Assembly (NCBI GenBank): GCA_020348445.1 | Contig: CP070751.1 | Location: 4,588,960 to 4,652,959, forward strand | Direction: 5' to 3' | Length of the DNA stretch: 64,000 bases | From: Thermoplasmata archaeon | Lineage (GTDB): Archaea; Thermoplasmatota; Thermoplasmata; GCA-020350865 | In this document: positions 24,664-33,563 of the stretch, in pieces | How the letters are laid out: each line of letters starts with the position of its first letter | Position numbering within the stretch: position 1 is the stretch's first letter | Position numbers and translations under genes: made by a program | The notes under the pieces: generated by a model | The model's database searches: none | What the model was told of the DNA's origin: nothing | The model's input: only the letters and a program-made list of their open reading frames with translations

Positions 24664-25590
24664 ATGGGATGCTTAGACCCCGAAACGAGGCGATTAATGG
24701 TAAACGCAGTCAGAAATGGACATAAGGTAGGAGAAGTTGCAGAGATATTCGATGTTAGTAGGAAAACCGTATGGAAATGGTGTAAACGGACTATGAAGGT
24801 GGGTAGACCAGTCTACAAGGATCTACCAAAACGTCCGCATACAATTCATAAAAGGGTAACAGAAGCCGCAGAAGTAGCTATAATAGTTCTACGGGAGGCG
24901 TTCAACTGGGGTACACAGCGAATTAAGCTCAATCTTGAACGCCCTCCCTCATATATTCGTACCCTGCTGGAAAGTACTACAGGGAAAGAATGGAAACCTA
25001 TTATATTGAGCAGACAGGCCATTAACAATGTCTTGAAGAAGCATGATATAAACGGTAGTCCTTACAAGAGCAAGAGGGACTGGAACTATTTTAGAGCTTC
25101 GAGACCTGACGAACTCTGGCAGATCGATATCAGGGGACCGATAAGGATAGGTAAAATAAGAGGTTATGTCCTTGTCATACTGGATGACTATTCCAGATAT
25201 CTGATCTGGTGTAAATTCTATGAGAGGATTACCACCAAGGTGGTTCTCTCTGCGTTGTCTTACCTGGCTGTAACAAGGAAGAGAAAGCCACAAAAGATAC
25301 TTGTGGATAATGGAACCCAATTTAAGATATCTTTTGAGAATGGCTGTAAAGATATGGAAATCGAGGTCGAACACACCCCTCCCTATTACCCCCAATGCAA
25401 GGGTAAGGTAGAACGGGTAATTCGGACCTTTAATGAGGAATTCCTCAGGGTTTGCAGTGTATTTGATAACTCCCATGCCCTGATGCCTGAGTTCCAGGCA
25501 TGGTATAATGATTCTCGTTACCATATGGGCATATCTGATTTTCCAAATGAACTATATAACAACCATTTCGATGTTACCTATGTCCCTTGA
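24664..25590 (+). CDS. DDE transposase, IS481-like
   Basis: 308 residues. An N-terminal helix-turn-helix (VGEVAEIFDVSRKTVWKWCKR, about 22-42) and a second DNA-binding helix region precede an rve integrase core. Catalytic residues are visible: Asp in LWQIDIRGP (about 157), Asp in LVDNGTQF (about 219) and Glu in CKGKVERVIRTF (about 254). The reading frame is complete. Its stop codon lies within the right inverted repeat, as is common for compact insertion sequences. Confidence 0.92.
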   Translation: MGCLDPETRRLMVNAVRNGHKVGEVAEIFDVSRKTVWKWCKRTMKVGRPVYKDLPKRPHTIHKRVTEAAEVAIIVLREAFNWGTQRIKLNLERPPSYIRTLLESTTGKEWKPIILSRQAINNVLKKHDINGSPYKSKRDWNYFRASRPDELWQIDIRGPIRIGKIRGYVLVILDDYSRYLIWCKFYERITTKVVLSALSYLAVTRKRKPQKILVDNGTQFKISFENGCKDMEIEVEHTPPYYPQCKGKVERVIRTFNEEFLRVCSVFDNSHALMPEFQAWYNDSRYHMGISDFPNELYNNHFDVTYVP

Positions 25591-25598
25591 CATTACAG
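25571..25598 (-). repeat. Right terminal inverted repeat of the IS
   Basis: Read on the minus strand it begins CTGTAATGTCAAGGG and ends GGTAACAT. It overlaps the last 20 bases of the transposase gene. Confidence 0.8.
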
Positions 25599-25676
25599 AA
25601 TGCAAAAGGTTAAATACTTGTCCAAAAAAAATCCAATATTCTTAATTATGGCCCACTACATTATATATTGGGTACT

Positions 25677-27377
25677 ATGGTAAAAGAAATTGATTGCCGC
25701 ATGATGTTACTATGGGCATTCTGCTTTCTTATTCTTCTTTCCAACATAGATTTTGATGATGCAGCTATCCATATATGTGATGATAAGATCGAGGCAGATG
25801 GCCTTCGGGAATCTTACCCCCCTCTTTTGGTCCGTACCACCCGCTCTCCAGGTCCTGATCTCACACTGGACCCCCCAGTTGTAATAACAGATGATAGCGA
25901 GAACATCACATTTTCAATCCAGGAACCCAATGAGGGGGAAACAGTTTTGATAAATTCCACTGTTACAAATAATGGTGATGAAAATGCCACGGCATTAGTT
26001 GAGTTCTACGACGGACATCCTGATGAAGAGGATCTCATAGGCTCGGATACGGTCTTCGTAGAGCCTGGATTGTCCATTCCCGTTTCAACACAATGGAACA
26101 CCTCCGGTGAGGACGAGGATCATATCATCTATGTCGTGGTGGACCCTGAAGATGTGGTAAACGAAACCGATGAGAGCAACAACATCGTCCAAAAGGGTAT
26201 CATAGTGAATCAGGTGCCTCTTGCAGACGCTGGGGACGACCTTTTAGCCTTTGTTGATCATCCGGTATTGTTGGATGGAAGCGGCTCGTGGGACTCATCC
26301 TCGGACATTGATGTTCTGAATTACACCTGGGAATTCGGTGACGGGACAACAGGATACGGAGAGATCGTTGAGCACACATACCTTGAAGACGGTACGTTCA
26401 CTGTCACATTAGCGGTTAGGGATAACGGCCTGGCCCTAGGTTTGGATATGATAACCATCGAGGTTCGTCATCTCCCCATCCAAATCACACTGGCTGAGAA
26501 CCTGAAGCCTTTAAGTTGCCGCCCAGGACAGGAGGTGGAGATTTCTGGCAGCATTGAAATCGAATTCTCTCCTGCAATCCCAGATATCGAAATACCCCTC
26601 CTGACGGTGAAGATAGAAATACCGGAAACCGGAAGCAACTGGTCCACGCAATCGGATGTGAATGGAAATTATAGGGTCTATATAACGGCTCCAAATAGCA
26701 CAGGGACCTACACCGTGGAAGCTTCCATCACCTATGGACCGATTTATAGGTCAACTTCAAAAGTTCTTGCGGTCTCGGAGGGAAAAAGTGCTTCCTTCTT
26801 CACAGTGGAATCTGGTTTTATAGTCATAGTCCTGGCCGCAATGGCCGTTTTAGGAATCATATATGGCGGATCTGAGCTGGGAAGGTATAGTATTCTCCTT
26901 ATCATATTCGTTCCACTCTACACACGGATTAAAAAGGACAAGGTTCTGGATCATTTTCACAGAGGCAGGCTCTTCAATTACATAGAACTTCATCCCGGTG
27001 TCACGTTCACGGAACTGAAGAAGAAATTCTCCTTTAAAAACGGCAATCTGGTGTATCATTTAAATTTCCTGGAGAAAACGGAATTCATAAAATCCTTTAA
27101 AGAGGGAAGGCACAGGCGGTTCTATCTCAAGGGTGATTTCTCGAGGACTGAGGATTTCTCAATATATGTCAATGATATCCAAAAAAAGATCATTTCCGTG
27201 ATAGAGCAGAATCCGGGCGTCACCCAAAGCAGGATCGCGGCTATCCTAGGAACCTCCCGGCAGAAGATAAGCTATAATATCAATACTCTGGATTATGCAG
27301 GCCTTATCCACAGCGTCAGGGAGGGAAGCCGCAAGATAAGGTATTACCCGGTGGAGGCCGAGGGGAAAGCAACGTGA
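25677..27377 (+). CDS. Membrane-tethered regulator: CARDB/PKD ectodomain, winged-helix cytoplasmic domain
   Basis: About 566 residues. The order is: signal peptide (about 10-35), a CARDB-like beta domain (VLINSTVTNNGDENATALV..., VVDPEDVVNETDESNN), a PKD domain (LDGSGSWDSSSDIDVLNYTW-EFGDGTTG, VEHTYLEDGTFTVTLAV), a further beta domain with NGNYRVYITAPNSTGTYTV, two membrane helices (about 380-415), then two winged helices (HPGVTFTELKKKFSFKNGNLVYHLNFL and NPGVTQSRIAAILGTSRQKISYNINTL). It looks like a one-component sensor that binds DNA while anchored in the membrane. A TATA-like TTATATATT at 25661-25669 suggests transcription begins near 25690. The true start may then be Met12/13 at about 25701, as a leaderless transcript. 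Confidence 0.85.
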   Translation: MVKEIDCRMMLLWAFCFLILLSNIDFDDAAIHICDDKIEADGLRESYPPLLVRTTRSPGPDLTLDPPVVITDDSENITFSIQEPNEGETVLINSTVTNNGDENATALVEFYDGHPDEEDLIGSDTVFVEPGLSIPVSTQWNTSGEDEDHIIYVVVDPEDVVNETDESNNIVQKGIIVNQVPLADAGDDLLAFVDHPVLLDGSGSWDSSSDIDVLNYTWEFGDGTTGYGEIVEHTYLEDGTFTVTLAVRDNGLALGLDMITIEVRHLPIQITLAENLKPLSCRPGQEVEISGSIEIEFSPAIPDIEIPLLTVKIEIPETGSNWSTQSDVNGNYRVYITAPNSTGTYTVEASITYGPIYRSTSKVLAVSEGKSASFFTVESGFIVIVLAAMAVLGIIYGGSELGRYSILLIIFVPLYTRIKKDKVLDHFHRGRLFNYIELHPGVTFTELKKKFSFKNGNLVYHLNFLEKTEFIKSFKEGRHRRFYLKGDFSRTEDFSIYVNDIQKKIISVIEQNPGVTQSRIAAILGTSRQKISYNINTLDYAGLIHSVREGSRKIRYYPVEAEGKAT

Positions 27378-27639
27378 GGAACTTGAGATTGAGATTAAAG
27401 ATCAATGGAAATAATGATCATTCTCCCCCTAAGGATTTGAATATGTCTTGGCCATGCAGCGGGATTGGTATTGTAATTTCTTATTATCGAGCTCATATTC
27501 AATTCACAATATACTGACGAAAAATTTTAAATAGTTGTCAAAGTGAGTTCCAATATTCTTATTAATGTACCTAACCAATGAAATATGCGTACAACACAGA
27601 TAGATCTAATCCGAATTAGAAGGTAGGAGATGATATAAT

Positions 27640-28305
27640 ATGAATGAAAACAAAAGGAAAATTAAGCCAGGCCTAAAAAGTCTGGGTAGTGGGCACAGGA
27701 CACTGGGAAAAACCATTGGAATAATTGTTTTGATTACCGCTGCTCTGCTGATGGTATCCGGAAGTTCCATTGCCATGTTTATCGAAGTGCAGAGCTGGGA
27801 GACCGACATGGGTGAGTGGACAAAGGATTACGACCTGCCGGAGGATCCGAATCTTATGGGAGAAGCAAGTGCAGGTAAACTCGTTTACTGGCACATTGAA
27901 AGGACAGACAAAATTGCCTATAAGGGCAAGTGGTGCCTGGAGCTTGCAATAGACGGCAGGCAGGACGACGGCACCGTGTGGATGGAGAAAATTGTCCCAG
28001 CAAATCCAAAGGCACCAGTCACCGTTGTATTCATCGATTTCTATGTGTACAGCAAATGGAAATCGGCCGCTAACCAATGGAAGGTCCTAGCCTACGCGGG
28101 TGTAGAGGATCCCGATAGGGAGAACGACTTCACAATAGTGGGCTATACCGAACCAGGAGTGGGCTGGTTCCGATACAGGCTTGTTGAAAGAATCTGGACC
28201 CACGGAAGTGATGATATCTACGTGGCCTTCGGCATTTCAGTGCTCTGGGAAAGCTACCGCGAATATCATTTCGACCACGTGATTGTGCGCACAACAGGAA
28301 TTTAG
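27640..28305 (+). CDS. Secreted beta-rich protein, unknown
   Basis: 221 residues. A basic N-terminus and a hydrophobic segment (about 27-45, ending SIAMF) form a signal peptide or anchor. The remaining 170 residues are rich in Trp, Tyr and charged residues with alternating strands (KWCLELAIDGRQDDGTVWM, VTVVFIDFYVYSKW, DDIYVAFGISVLWE). This looks like a jelly-roll carbohydrate-binding-type fold, but no family could be named. A GGAG-GATGAT stretch precedes the ATG. It lies between the tethered regulator and the adhesin gene. Confidence 0.65.
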   Translation: MNENKRKIKPGLKSLGSGHRTLGKTIGIIVLITAALLMVSGSSIAMFIEVQSWETDMGEWTKDYDLPEDPNLMGEASAGKLVYWHIERTDKIAYKGKWCLELAIDGRQDDGTVWMEKIVPANPKAPVTVVFIDFYVYSKWKSAANQWKVLAYAGVEDPDRENDFTIVGYTEPGVGWFRYRLVERIWTHGSDDIYVAFGISVLWESYREYHFDHVIVRTTGI

Positions 28306-28400
28306 AGAGGATTAACGCCCTAAAAAAACCTTAAGGAGGGATAAAAATCGTAGAAGATGAAGAAGAACTATCTGAAGATCTAGAATCTGAGGAGGAAGAG

Positions 28401-31160
28401 GTGGAATGGGGAGAGAACGAAGAGGATCTTGGGGAGGAGCCTGAAGAAATTGAGGAATGGGAAGGCTCTGAAGAAGAAATTGAGGAGGAACCAAGACGAA
28501 TGGAAATGGAAGAAAAGGAAAAAGGTTCCAAATTCCCAACAATGCTGGTGCTCGCCATTCTACTAGGCGCGATTGCCGGTGCAATAGCAGGCCTTGCAGC
28601 TTCTTCCCTATTTCAGGACGAGGACGAAGACACCCCATTTACCTATGCAGATGATAAGGTGGGTATCGGGACAGATGATCCTGTTACTGCGCTGGATGTG
28701 GATGGAGTGATCACTGCCGAAGGAGGGAATTCTGATGAGTGGAACACCGCCTACAGCTGGGGGGATCATTCCACAGCAGGATACCTTACGGACTACACAG
28801 AGACTGATCCTGTGTATGGAGGAAGTGCAGCTTCGGAAATCTCAAGCGGAGATATCACCAACTGGGACACAGCATATGCTTGGGGTAATCATTCCACAGC
28901 AGGATACATGACTGATTATACAGAAACTGACCCATTGTACGGAGGAAGTGTAGCATCGGGGATCTCAACAGGAGATATCACCAAATGGGATATGGCCTAT
29001 GGATGGGGTGATCATTCAGATGAGGGATATCTTACAAGCTATTCAGAGACCGATCCAGTTTATGCTTGGAGTGTAGCAGCAGGGATCACAAACGGCGATA
29101 TCACCGACTGGGATACAGCTTATGGTTGGGGTGACCACTCATCAGTAGGATATCTTACGAGCTATACAGAGTCAGATCCAGTATATGGTGTGAGTGTGGC
29201 TTCGGGAATCACAAGCGGGAACATTATCAACTGGGATACGGCCTATGGCTGGGGGGATCATTCTTTAGCTGGTTACTTGGTTAGCGAAAGTGACCCGCAA
29301 GTTGGGGTGAACGCACTCAATTATACATCCAAATGGAACGGCAATGAGCTTGTAACCGGTACGATATACGATAACGGCAATATAGGAATCGGGACAACTA
29401 ATCCAGAGGCAAAATTGGATGTGGAAGTCAGTTCTCTTGGAGCCGCAACCATAGGTTCCAGCGGTAATTCAGCTACCGGGGATTATGCAATCGCCATGGG
29501 ATACAATACAAGTGCCAGCGGGGATTATTCAACTGCAGTGGGGCGGTTCTCGACCGCAAGTGGGAGTACTTCAACCTCGATAGGATATGAATCAACCGCT
29601 AGCGGAGGAGGTTCAACTGCGATTGGTATGTGGGCAACCGCCAGCGGGGAGTATTCAACCGCGATTGGATTGAGGGCAACTGCCTATGGGTGGTATTCAA
29701 CCTCCATCGGGAGAGGAACAAACGCCAGCGGATTATATTCTACCGCCAGAGGTTACAATACCATTGCCGGCGGATGGGGCTCAACCGCCATGGGGTGGGA
29801 AACGACCGCCTTCGGTGATTATTCAACCACCATGGGACATAATACAAATGCCAGTGGAATTGGATCAACTGCCATGGGGAATGGTACAACTGCCAGCGGA
29901 GATTCTTCAACCGCCATGGGTTACAATACAAACGCCAGCGGGGTTAGATCAACTGCGATGGGGCAGAAAACGACCGCTATAGGCTGGTATTCTACCTCGA
30001 TGGGGGCTGTTACAACCGCCAGTGGTTTAACCTCAACCGCCATGGGATATGGAACAACCGCCAGTGCACCCTATTCAATTGCTATGGGATTAAGCACAAT
30101 TGCTAGTGGATACGCCTCAACCTCCATGGGAAGAGATACAATAGCCTTTGGGAGTTATTCAACCGCCATCGGGAAAGGGACGAATGCCAGTGGGTATGCC
30201 TCAGCTGCAATGGGGCGTGATACAACCGCCTTTGGGGATTCTTCGATTGCAATGGGTTACAATACAAATGCCATAGAAGATTTTTCAACTGCAATGGGAT
30301 GGGGGACAACCGCCAGTGAACAAGCCTCAACTGCAATGGGTGATGGAACAAACGCCAGTGGATTTGCTTCAACCGCAATGGGGAGTGGGACACTAGCCAG
30401 CGGATGGATTTCAACTGCAATGGGTGCTGGTGCAGTCGCCAGCGGGGAATCTTCAACTGCTATGGGGTATTATACAAATGCCAGTGGAATCAGATCAACG
30501 GCCATGGGGATAATAACAACCGCCAGCGGTGGGGGCTCAACCGCAATGGGAGGTGGTACAATTGCCAGCGGATTATATTCAACAGCCATGGGGGTATCTA
30601 CAATCGCCAGCGGGGATTATTCAACTGCCATGGGTGATGGAACAACCGCTATCGGGAATTGGTCAACAGCCATGGGGTGGGGAACGACGGCCAGCGGGCG
30701 TTACTCAACCGCAATGGGGCGATGGACAACAGCCAGCGGAAATTGGTCAACCGCCATGGGAGAATTATCAACCGCAAGCGGGAGTATTTCAACAGCCATG
30801 GGCTCGTTTTCAACCGCCAGCGGAATGAGTTCAACTGCTATGGGGCGGTTTACAACAGCCAGTGGGAATTACTCAACAGCAATGGGCCACTCGATAAATG
30901 CCAGTGGAAATTACAGTTTCGGAATTGGTTTGGATTCCACTCAAAGTACAATAACCCAGGACAACACAATGGCCATCATGGGCGGCAATATCGGCATCGG
31001 AACTCTAACCCCACAAAGAAGCCTTCATGTCAATGACACAATGCGACTCGAACCAAGAACCTCGGCACCATCAAACCCAATGGAAGGGGATATATATTAC
31101 GATGGAGTCTTACACTCGCTCATGGTCTATGATGGAACAGTATGGCAGGCTTGCTTCTAA
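28401..31160 (+). CDS. Trimeric-adhesin-like surface protein with YadA-type head repeats
   Basis: At least 919 residues. An acidic cytoplasmic N-terminus (about 1-47) is followed by a single membrane helix (about 49-72). Five repeats of about 45 residues follow (WDTAYxWGDHSxxGYL...YTETDPVY, GDITNWDTAY), of a type known from phage tail fibres. Then come about 34 tandem 14-residue repeats (SGxYSTAMGxxTTA), the YadA-like head beta-roll that trimerises, and a C-terminal NIGIGTxxPQ...GDIYYDG...VYDGTVWQ domain. No outer-membrane beta-barrel is present; the N-terminal helix is the likely anchor. A strong AAGGAGGG site at 28333-28340 lies 60 bases upstream, and the frame stays open back to it without ATG, GTG or TTG. 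The real start may therefore be a rare codon near ATC 28347. Confidence 0.85.
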   Translation: MEWGENEEDLGEEPEEIEEWEGSEEEIEEEPRRMEMEEKEKGSKFPTMLVLAILLGAIAGAIAGLAASSLFQDEDEDTPFTYADDKVGIGTDDPVTALDVDGVITAEGGNSDEWNTAYSWGDHSTAGYLTDYTETDPVYGGSAASEISSGDITNWDTAYAWGNHSTAGYMTDYTETDPLYGGSVASGISTGDITKWDMAYGWGDHSDEGYLTSYSETDPVYAWSVAAGITNGDITDWDTAYGWGDHSSVGYLTSYTESDPVYGVSVASGITSGNIINWDTAYGWGDHSLAGYLVSESDPQVGVNALNYTSKWNGNELVTGTIYDNGNIGIGTTNPEAKLDVEVSSLGAATIGSSGNSATGDYAIAMGYNTSASGDYSTAVGRFSTASGSTSTSIGYESTASGGGSTAIGMWATASGEYSTAIGLRATAYGWYSTSIGRGTNASGLYSTARGYNTIAGGWGSTAMGWETTAFGDYSTTMGHNTNASGIGSTAMGNGTTASGDSSTAMGYNTNASGVRSTAMGQKTTAIGWYSTSMGAVTTASGLTSTAMGYGTTASAPYSIAMGLSTIASGYASTSMGRDTIAFGSYSTAIGKGTNASGYASAAMGRDTTAFGDSSIAMGYNTNAIEDFSTAMGWGTTASEQASTAMGDGTNASGFASTAMGSGTLASGWISTAMGAGAVASGESSTAMGYYTNASGIRSTAMGIITTASGGGSTAMGGGTIASGLYSTAMGVSTIASGDYSTAMGDGTTAIGNWSTAMGWGTTASGRYSTAMGRWTTASGNWSTAMGELSTASGSISTAMGSFSTASGMSSTAMGRFTTASGNYSTAMGHSINASGNYSFGIGLDSTQSTITQDNTMAIMGGNIGIGTLTPQRSLHVNDTMRLEPRTSAPSNPMEGDIYYDGVLHSLMVYDGTVWQACF
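29473..30925 (+). repeat. Tandem 42-bp coding repeats (adhesin head)
   Basis: About 34 in-frame units of 42 bases, each encoding the 14-residue YadA-like head repeat. The units are diverged at the DNA level, so this is an old array, but the ACCGCCAGCGG and TCAACYGCYATGGG segments are strongly conserved. Copy-number change by slippage or recombination is likely. Confidence 0.9.
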
Positions 31161-31228
31161 ATAAATCTCCCCCTTTCTCTCTTTTTTTTATTTTTATAAT
31201 TAACATATTTTGTAGGCTGATTATTTAA

Positions 31229-31525
31229 TAACGCTCATAATTCGTATACAATCTGCGGGAGTTAACGCTCACATTTCGTATACGAAGTAACGCTCACAGT
31301 TCGTAAAGGATTTGGGGGTCAACTCTCATATTTCGTAAATGGTTTTTCAGTTATAACGCTCATATTTTGTATACGAACTGTGGGAGTTGGTGAATCTGAA
31401 CATGGTGAAGATTTTTGGTGCACTGGCTCCGCCCTTGAAAATCCCGGAAAATTAGTGCTTTGTGGCCGCGCAGGGGGGGTATTACGATCCGTGGGAGGTG
31501 GGGGTGGTTTTGGTTGCAGAGGCAG
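31229..31525 (+). repeat. Composite intergenic repeat, copy 1 (modules A-C-D)
   Basis: Five A units (AACGCTCATATTTCGTATAC type) are followed by module C (GTGCACTGGCT...AATCCCGG...CCGCGCAGGGGG) and module D (CGATCCGTGGGAGGTGGGGG). One A unit contains the perfect palindrome TTCGTATACGAA at 31275-31286. The rest of the 31161-31673 gap has no gene that I can support. Confidence 0.8.
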
Positions 31526-31673
31526 AGCGGTCACCTCATAAAAGTAATACGAATACGCATTAATAATTTTGGGGGATTAAACGGGTGGAAATCCTTTGTA
31601 AAGAACTGGACCTTTTAAACTAAAAGATTCTTAATTATATATGAGAAAAAAAACAAAATATATTTTCTTATCT

Positions 31674-32900
31674 CTATGATTTAGATATCATTTCTATAAG
31701 ATCTTTTGGAGTTAAAACCTCAACTTCTTCAGTTTGTACAGGAACCCGGGAGATCAATGCTTTTTTACAAATGAACTTTTCAGTATTTGTAATGAATTTA
31801 CTAACATCGCTTTTTTTTACCTTTTTTCTCCATTTGACCTCTCCAATAAATATCGGTTTTCTTCGCTTTGTAATAATGATGTCTATATCAAAATCTTTTG
31901 TCATATGGTATCTGAATGTACCATCAAGAAGTTCAGCCATAAGTTCGCCTAAGAAAAATTGAATGTGAATCGGTGCGCGCTCATCAAACACTTCTTTGAT
32001 TAAGGATGGTTTGTCAGCTTCTATATCATATTTCTCATCAAGGTAATAATAGAGCTCCATGATCTTCGATTTAACTGAATAATAATTTCCCCGCTTTTCA
32101 TAAAGCGGTATTCTTTCTATGAGATCCATATTCTCCATAATCCTTACATATGGCCTCACCAAAGAGGGATTATTAGCTTTTATTAGCTTCTTTGAAAATA
32201 GCTGGTCGCTAACCTTTTTCAATGTGTTTTTTCCATTGGCAATTGATCTTAGAACACCCTCATATACCTCAGATAAAAACCTGTCTTCTGCTAGGAATGT
32301 TTCCCCAATAAGAGCGGGAATCGCGTTTTTTGAAAATTCCATAACGTTCAATATTGTTTTTTCAGGAGTTTTATCTATATAACGTAATGCCCAAGGATCT
32401 CGGAGGTATGGCGATAGTGCAAGAGCATCCTCATGGCTAATTTCTTTTGAAAGAGAAGTAAAAATGTCACTGGGCGAAAGCACTGAAAGCTTAATCTCAG
32501 ATAAAAGTCCCAGAAGAGGGGACTTTTTTGAGGTAATTTCCTTTGCAACATGCATGGATGAACCAAGGAGTATGAGTTTTCCGTTAGGATAGCACATTTG
32601 AAGAGAATCAACAAAATCGTCAGGAAGTCTTTGGAACTCGTCTACTACGACTACCTTATCATTCTTTAGTTCATTGATCACCATTTCAGTAACCTGACTG
32701 TAATCGTCTGTTCTTTTTAGGGGTTCACCTGTAATAAGTGCACCGCCCCCTCTTTTCACAAGTATATAAACATCATGTTTGATGAAGTTCCTAACAAGAT
32801 ATGTCTTTCCAACTTTTCTCCTGCCGTATATCAACATCCAGCCCTTCGATTTCTTTACATTCTTCACTTCCTTACGAGGAACCGTGATTAGGGTAACCAT
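31674..32900 (-). CDS. Archaeal ATPase with nuclease-like C-terminus (ATPase_2/DUF234 type)
   Basis: About 408 residues. Walker A is GRRKVGKT (about residues 26-33 from this start) and Walker B is KVVVVDEFQRLP (about 82-93). A winged-helix region (about 230-290) follows. The C-terminal domain, DFDIDIIITKRRKPIFIGEVKWRKK, has the D...ExK pattern of PD-(D/E)XK nuclease folds. Such archaeal STAND-like ATPases are abundant, often mobile or defence-linked, and of uncertain function. A TATA-like CTATTTATAG at 32923-32932 (minus strand) places transcription initiation near 32903. I therefore start it at ATG 32900 as leaderless, rather than at the ATG at 32918. Confidence 0.85.
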   Translation of the reverse strand: MVTLITVPRKEVKNVKKSKGWMLIYGRRKVGKTYLVRNFIKHDVYILVKRGGGALITGEPLKRTDDYSQVTEMVINELKNDKVVVVDEFQRLPDDFVDSLQMCYPNGKLILLGSSMHVAKEITSKKSPLLGLLSEIKLSVLSPSDIFTSLSKEISHEDALALSPYLRDPWALRYIDKTPEKTILNVMEFSKNAIPALIGETFLAEDRFLSEVYEGVLRSIANGKNTLKKVSDQLFSKKLIKANNPSLVRPYVRIMENMDLIERIPLYEKRGNYYSVKSKIMELYYYLDEKYDIEADKPSLIKEVFDERAPIHIQFFLGELMAELLDGTFRYHMTKDFDIDIIITKRRKPIFIGEVKWRKKVKKSDVSKFITNTEKFICKKALISRVPVQTEEVEVLTPKDLIEMISKS

Positions 32901-32906
32901 GGTTAC
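32893..32906. promoter_or_regulatory. 14-bp palindrome at the ATPase start
   Basis: GTAACCATGGTTAC is a perfect palindrome covering the predicted transcription start and the ATG at 32900, about 25-30 bases from the TATA element. It is a candidate autoregulatory operator. Confidence 0.4.
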
Positions 32907-32960
32907 GGGAATGGCCATTCCCCTATAAATAGGTTACTGTATCAAATCATGATTTTAGTG

Positions 32961-33385
32961 GTCTAGCACTCGTATTTCGTATGCCATTTTCGTGCGATAT
33001 CTCACGGATTTGGCACATGGAATTCATAATCCAACGCTCATATCTCGTATACCATCTGTGCGAGTTAACGCTCGTAATTGGTATACAATGTAACGCTCGC
33101 AGTTGGTAAAGGATTTGGGTGTCAACGCTCATATTTGGTATACCATTTGCGGGAGTTGGGAGGGGAAGTGAAATTAGTGGGCTTTGAGGTACTGGCTATC
33201 TTCATATTAAGTCAGGAAAAAGGCGGTTTTGGTGGCACACAGATGGGGTATGTGAGTTGATTTTGAAGGGAGTTACTGCCAATCGTGGGAAGTGGATTCG
33301 GTTGAGCGACCCAGAAAGGGGTATGTGTGTCGGAAATCTGGGGATTAGTGCCAGATTCGTGAGATGGGGGTGGTTTTTGGGCCCG
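32961..33385 (+). repeat. Composite intergenic repeat, copy 2 (A-C'-D)
   Basis: Six A-type units run from 32961 to 33160, including the palindrome TGGTATACCA at 33136-33145. A diverged module C (GGTACTGGCT...GATGGGGTATGTG) and two module D copies (CCAATCGTGGGAAGTGG and CCAGATTCGTGAGATGGGGG) follow. No supported gene lies in 32919-33563. Confidence 0.8.
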
Positions 33386-33563
33386 GGAAAGGGGGGTGAG
33401 GGAACTGCGTGGAAGAGTTGACAGTGTACAAGGTGGGTTGGTTAAGTTAAAAAAGGTGGAGGAAAAAGGTATAGGCTCTGAGAAAAAAATAGGTTCAGAC
33501 CCCCGATTAAATCTAAATATTCCCATCCAATTTCTAATAAAATAGAAAAAAAAGATAAAGGTT

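Larger units (their letters stand above)
24597..25598 (+). mobile_element. IS481-like insertion sequence, about 1.0 kb, apparently intact
   Basis: The element is bounded by imperfect terminal inverted repeats of 28 bases (24597-24624 and 25571-25598, 23 of 28 matching). Both ends begin CTGTAA and end GGTAACAT on the inner side. It holds one transposase gene whose stop codon lies inside the right repeat. I see no target-site duplication next to the ends. The size, single DDE gene and TG-start terminus fit the IS481/IS3-like group. Confidence 0.8.

Noticed and set aside
24585..25610. Target-site duplication of the insertion sequence
   Set aside because: No matching short direct repeat next to the inverted repeat ends could be found by eye.
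29630..30834. Several open frames inside the adhesin head repeats on both strands
   Set aside because: They are frame shadows of the 42-bp tandem repeat; only the plus frame starting at 28401 gives the conserved 14-residue unit.
31229..33170. Module A repeats as a CRISPR array
   Set aside because: Units are irregular in length and spacing, diverged, run into one another without unique spacers of constant size, and no cas gene is near.
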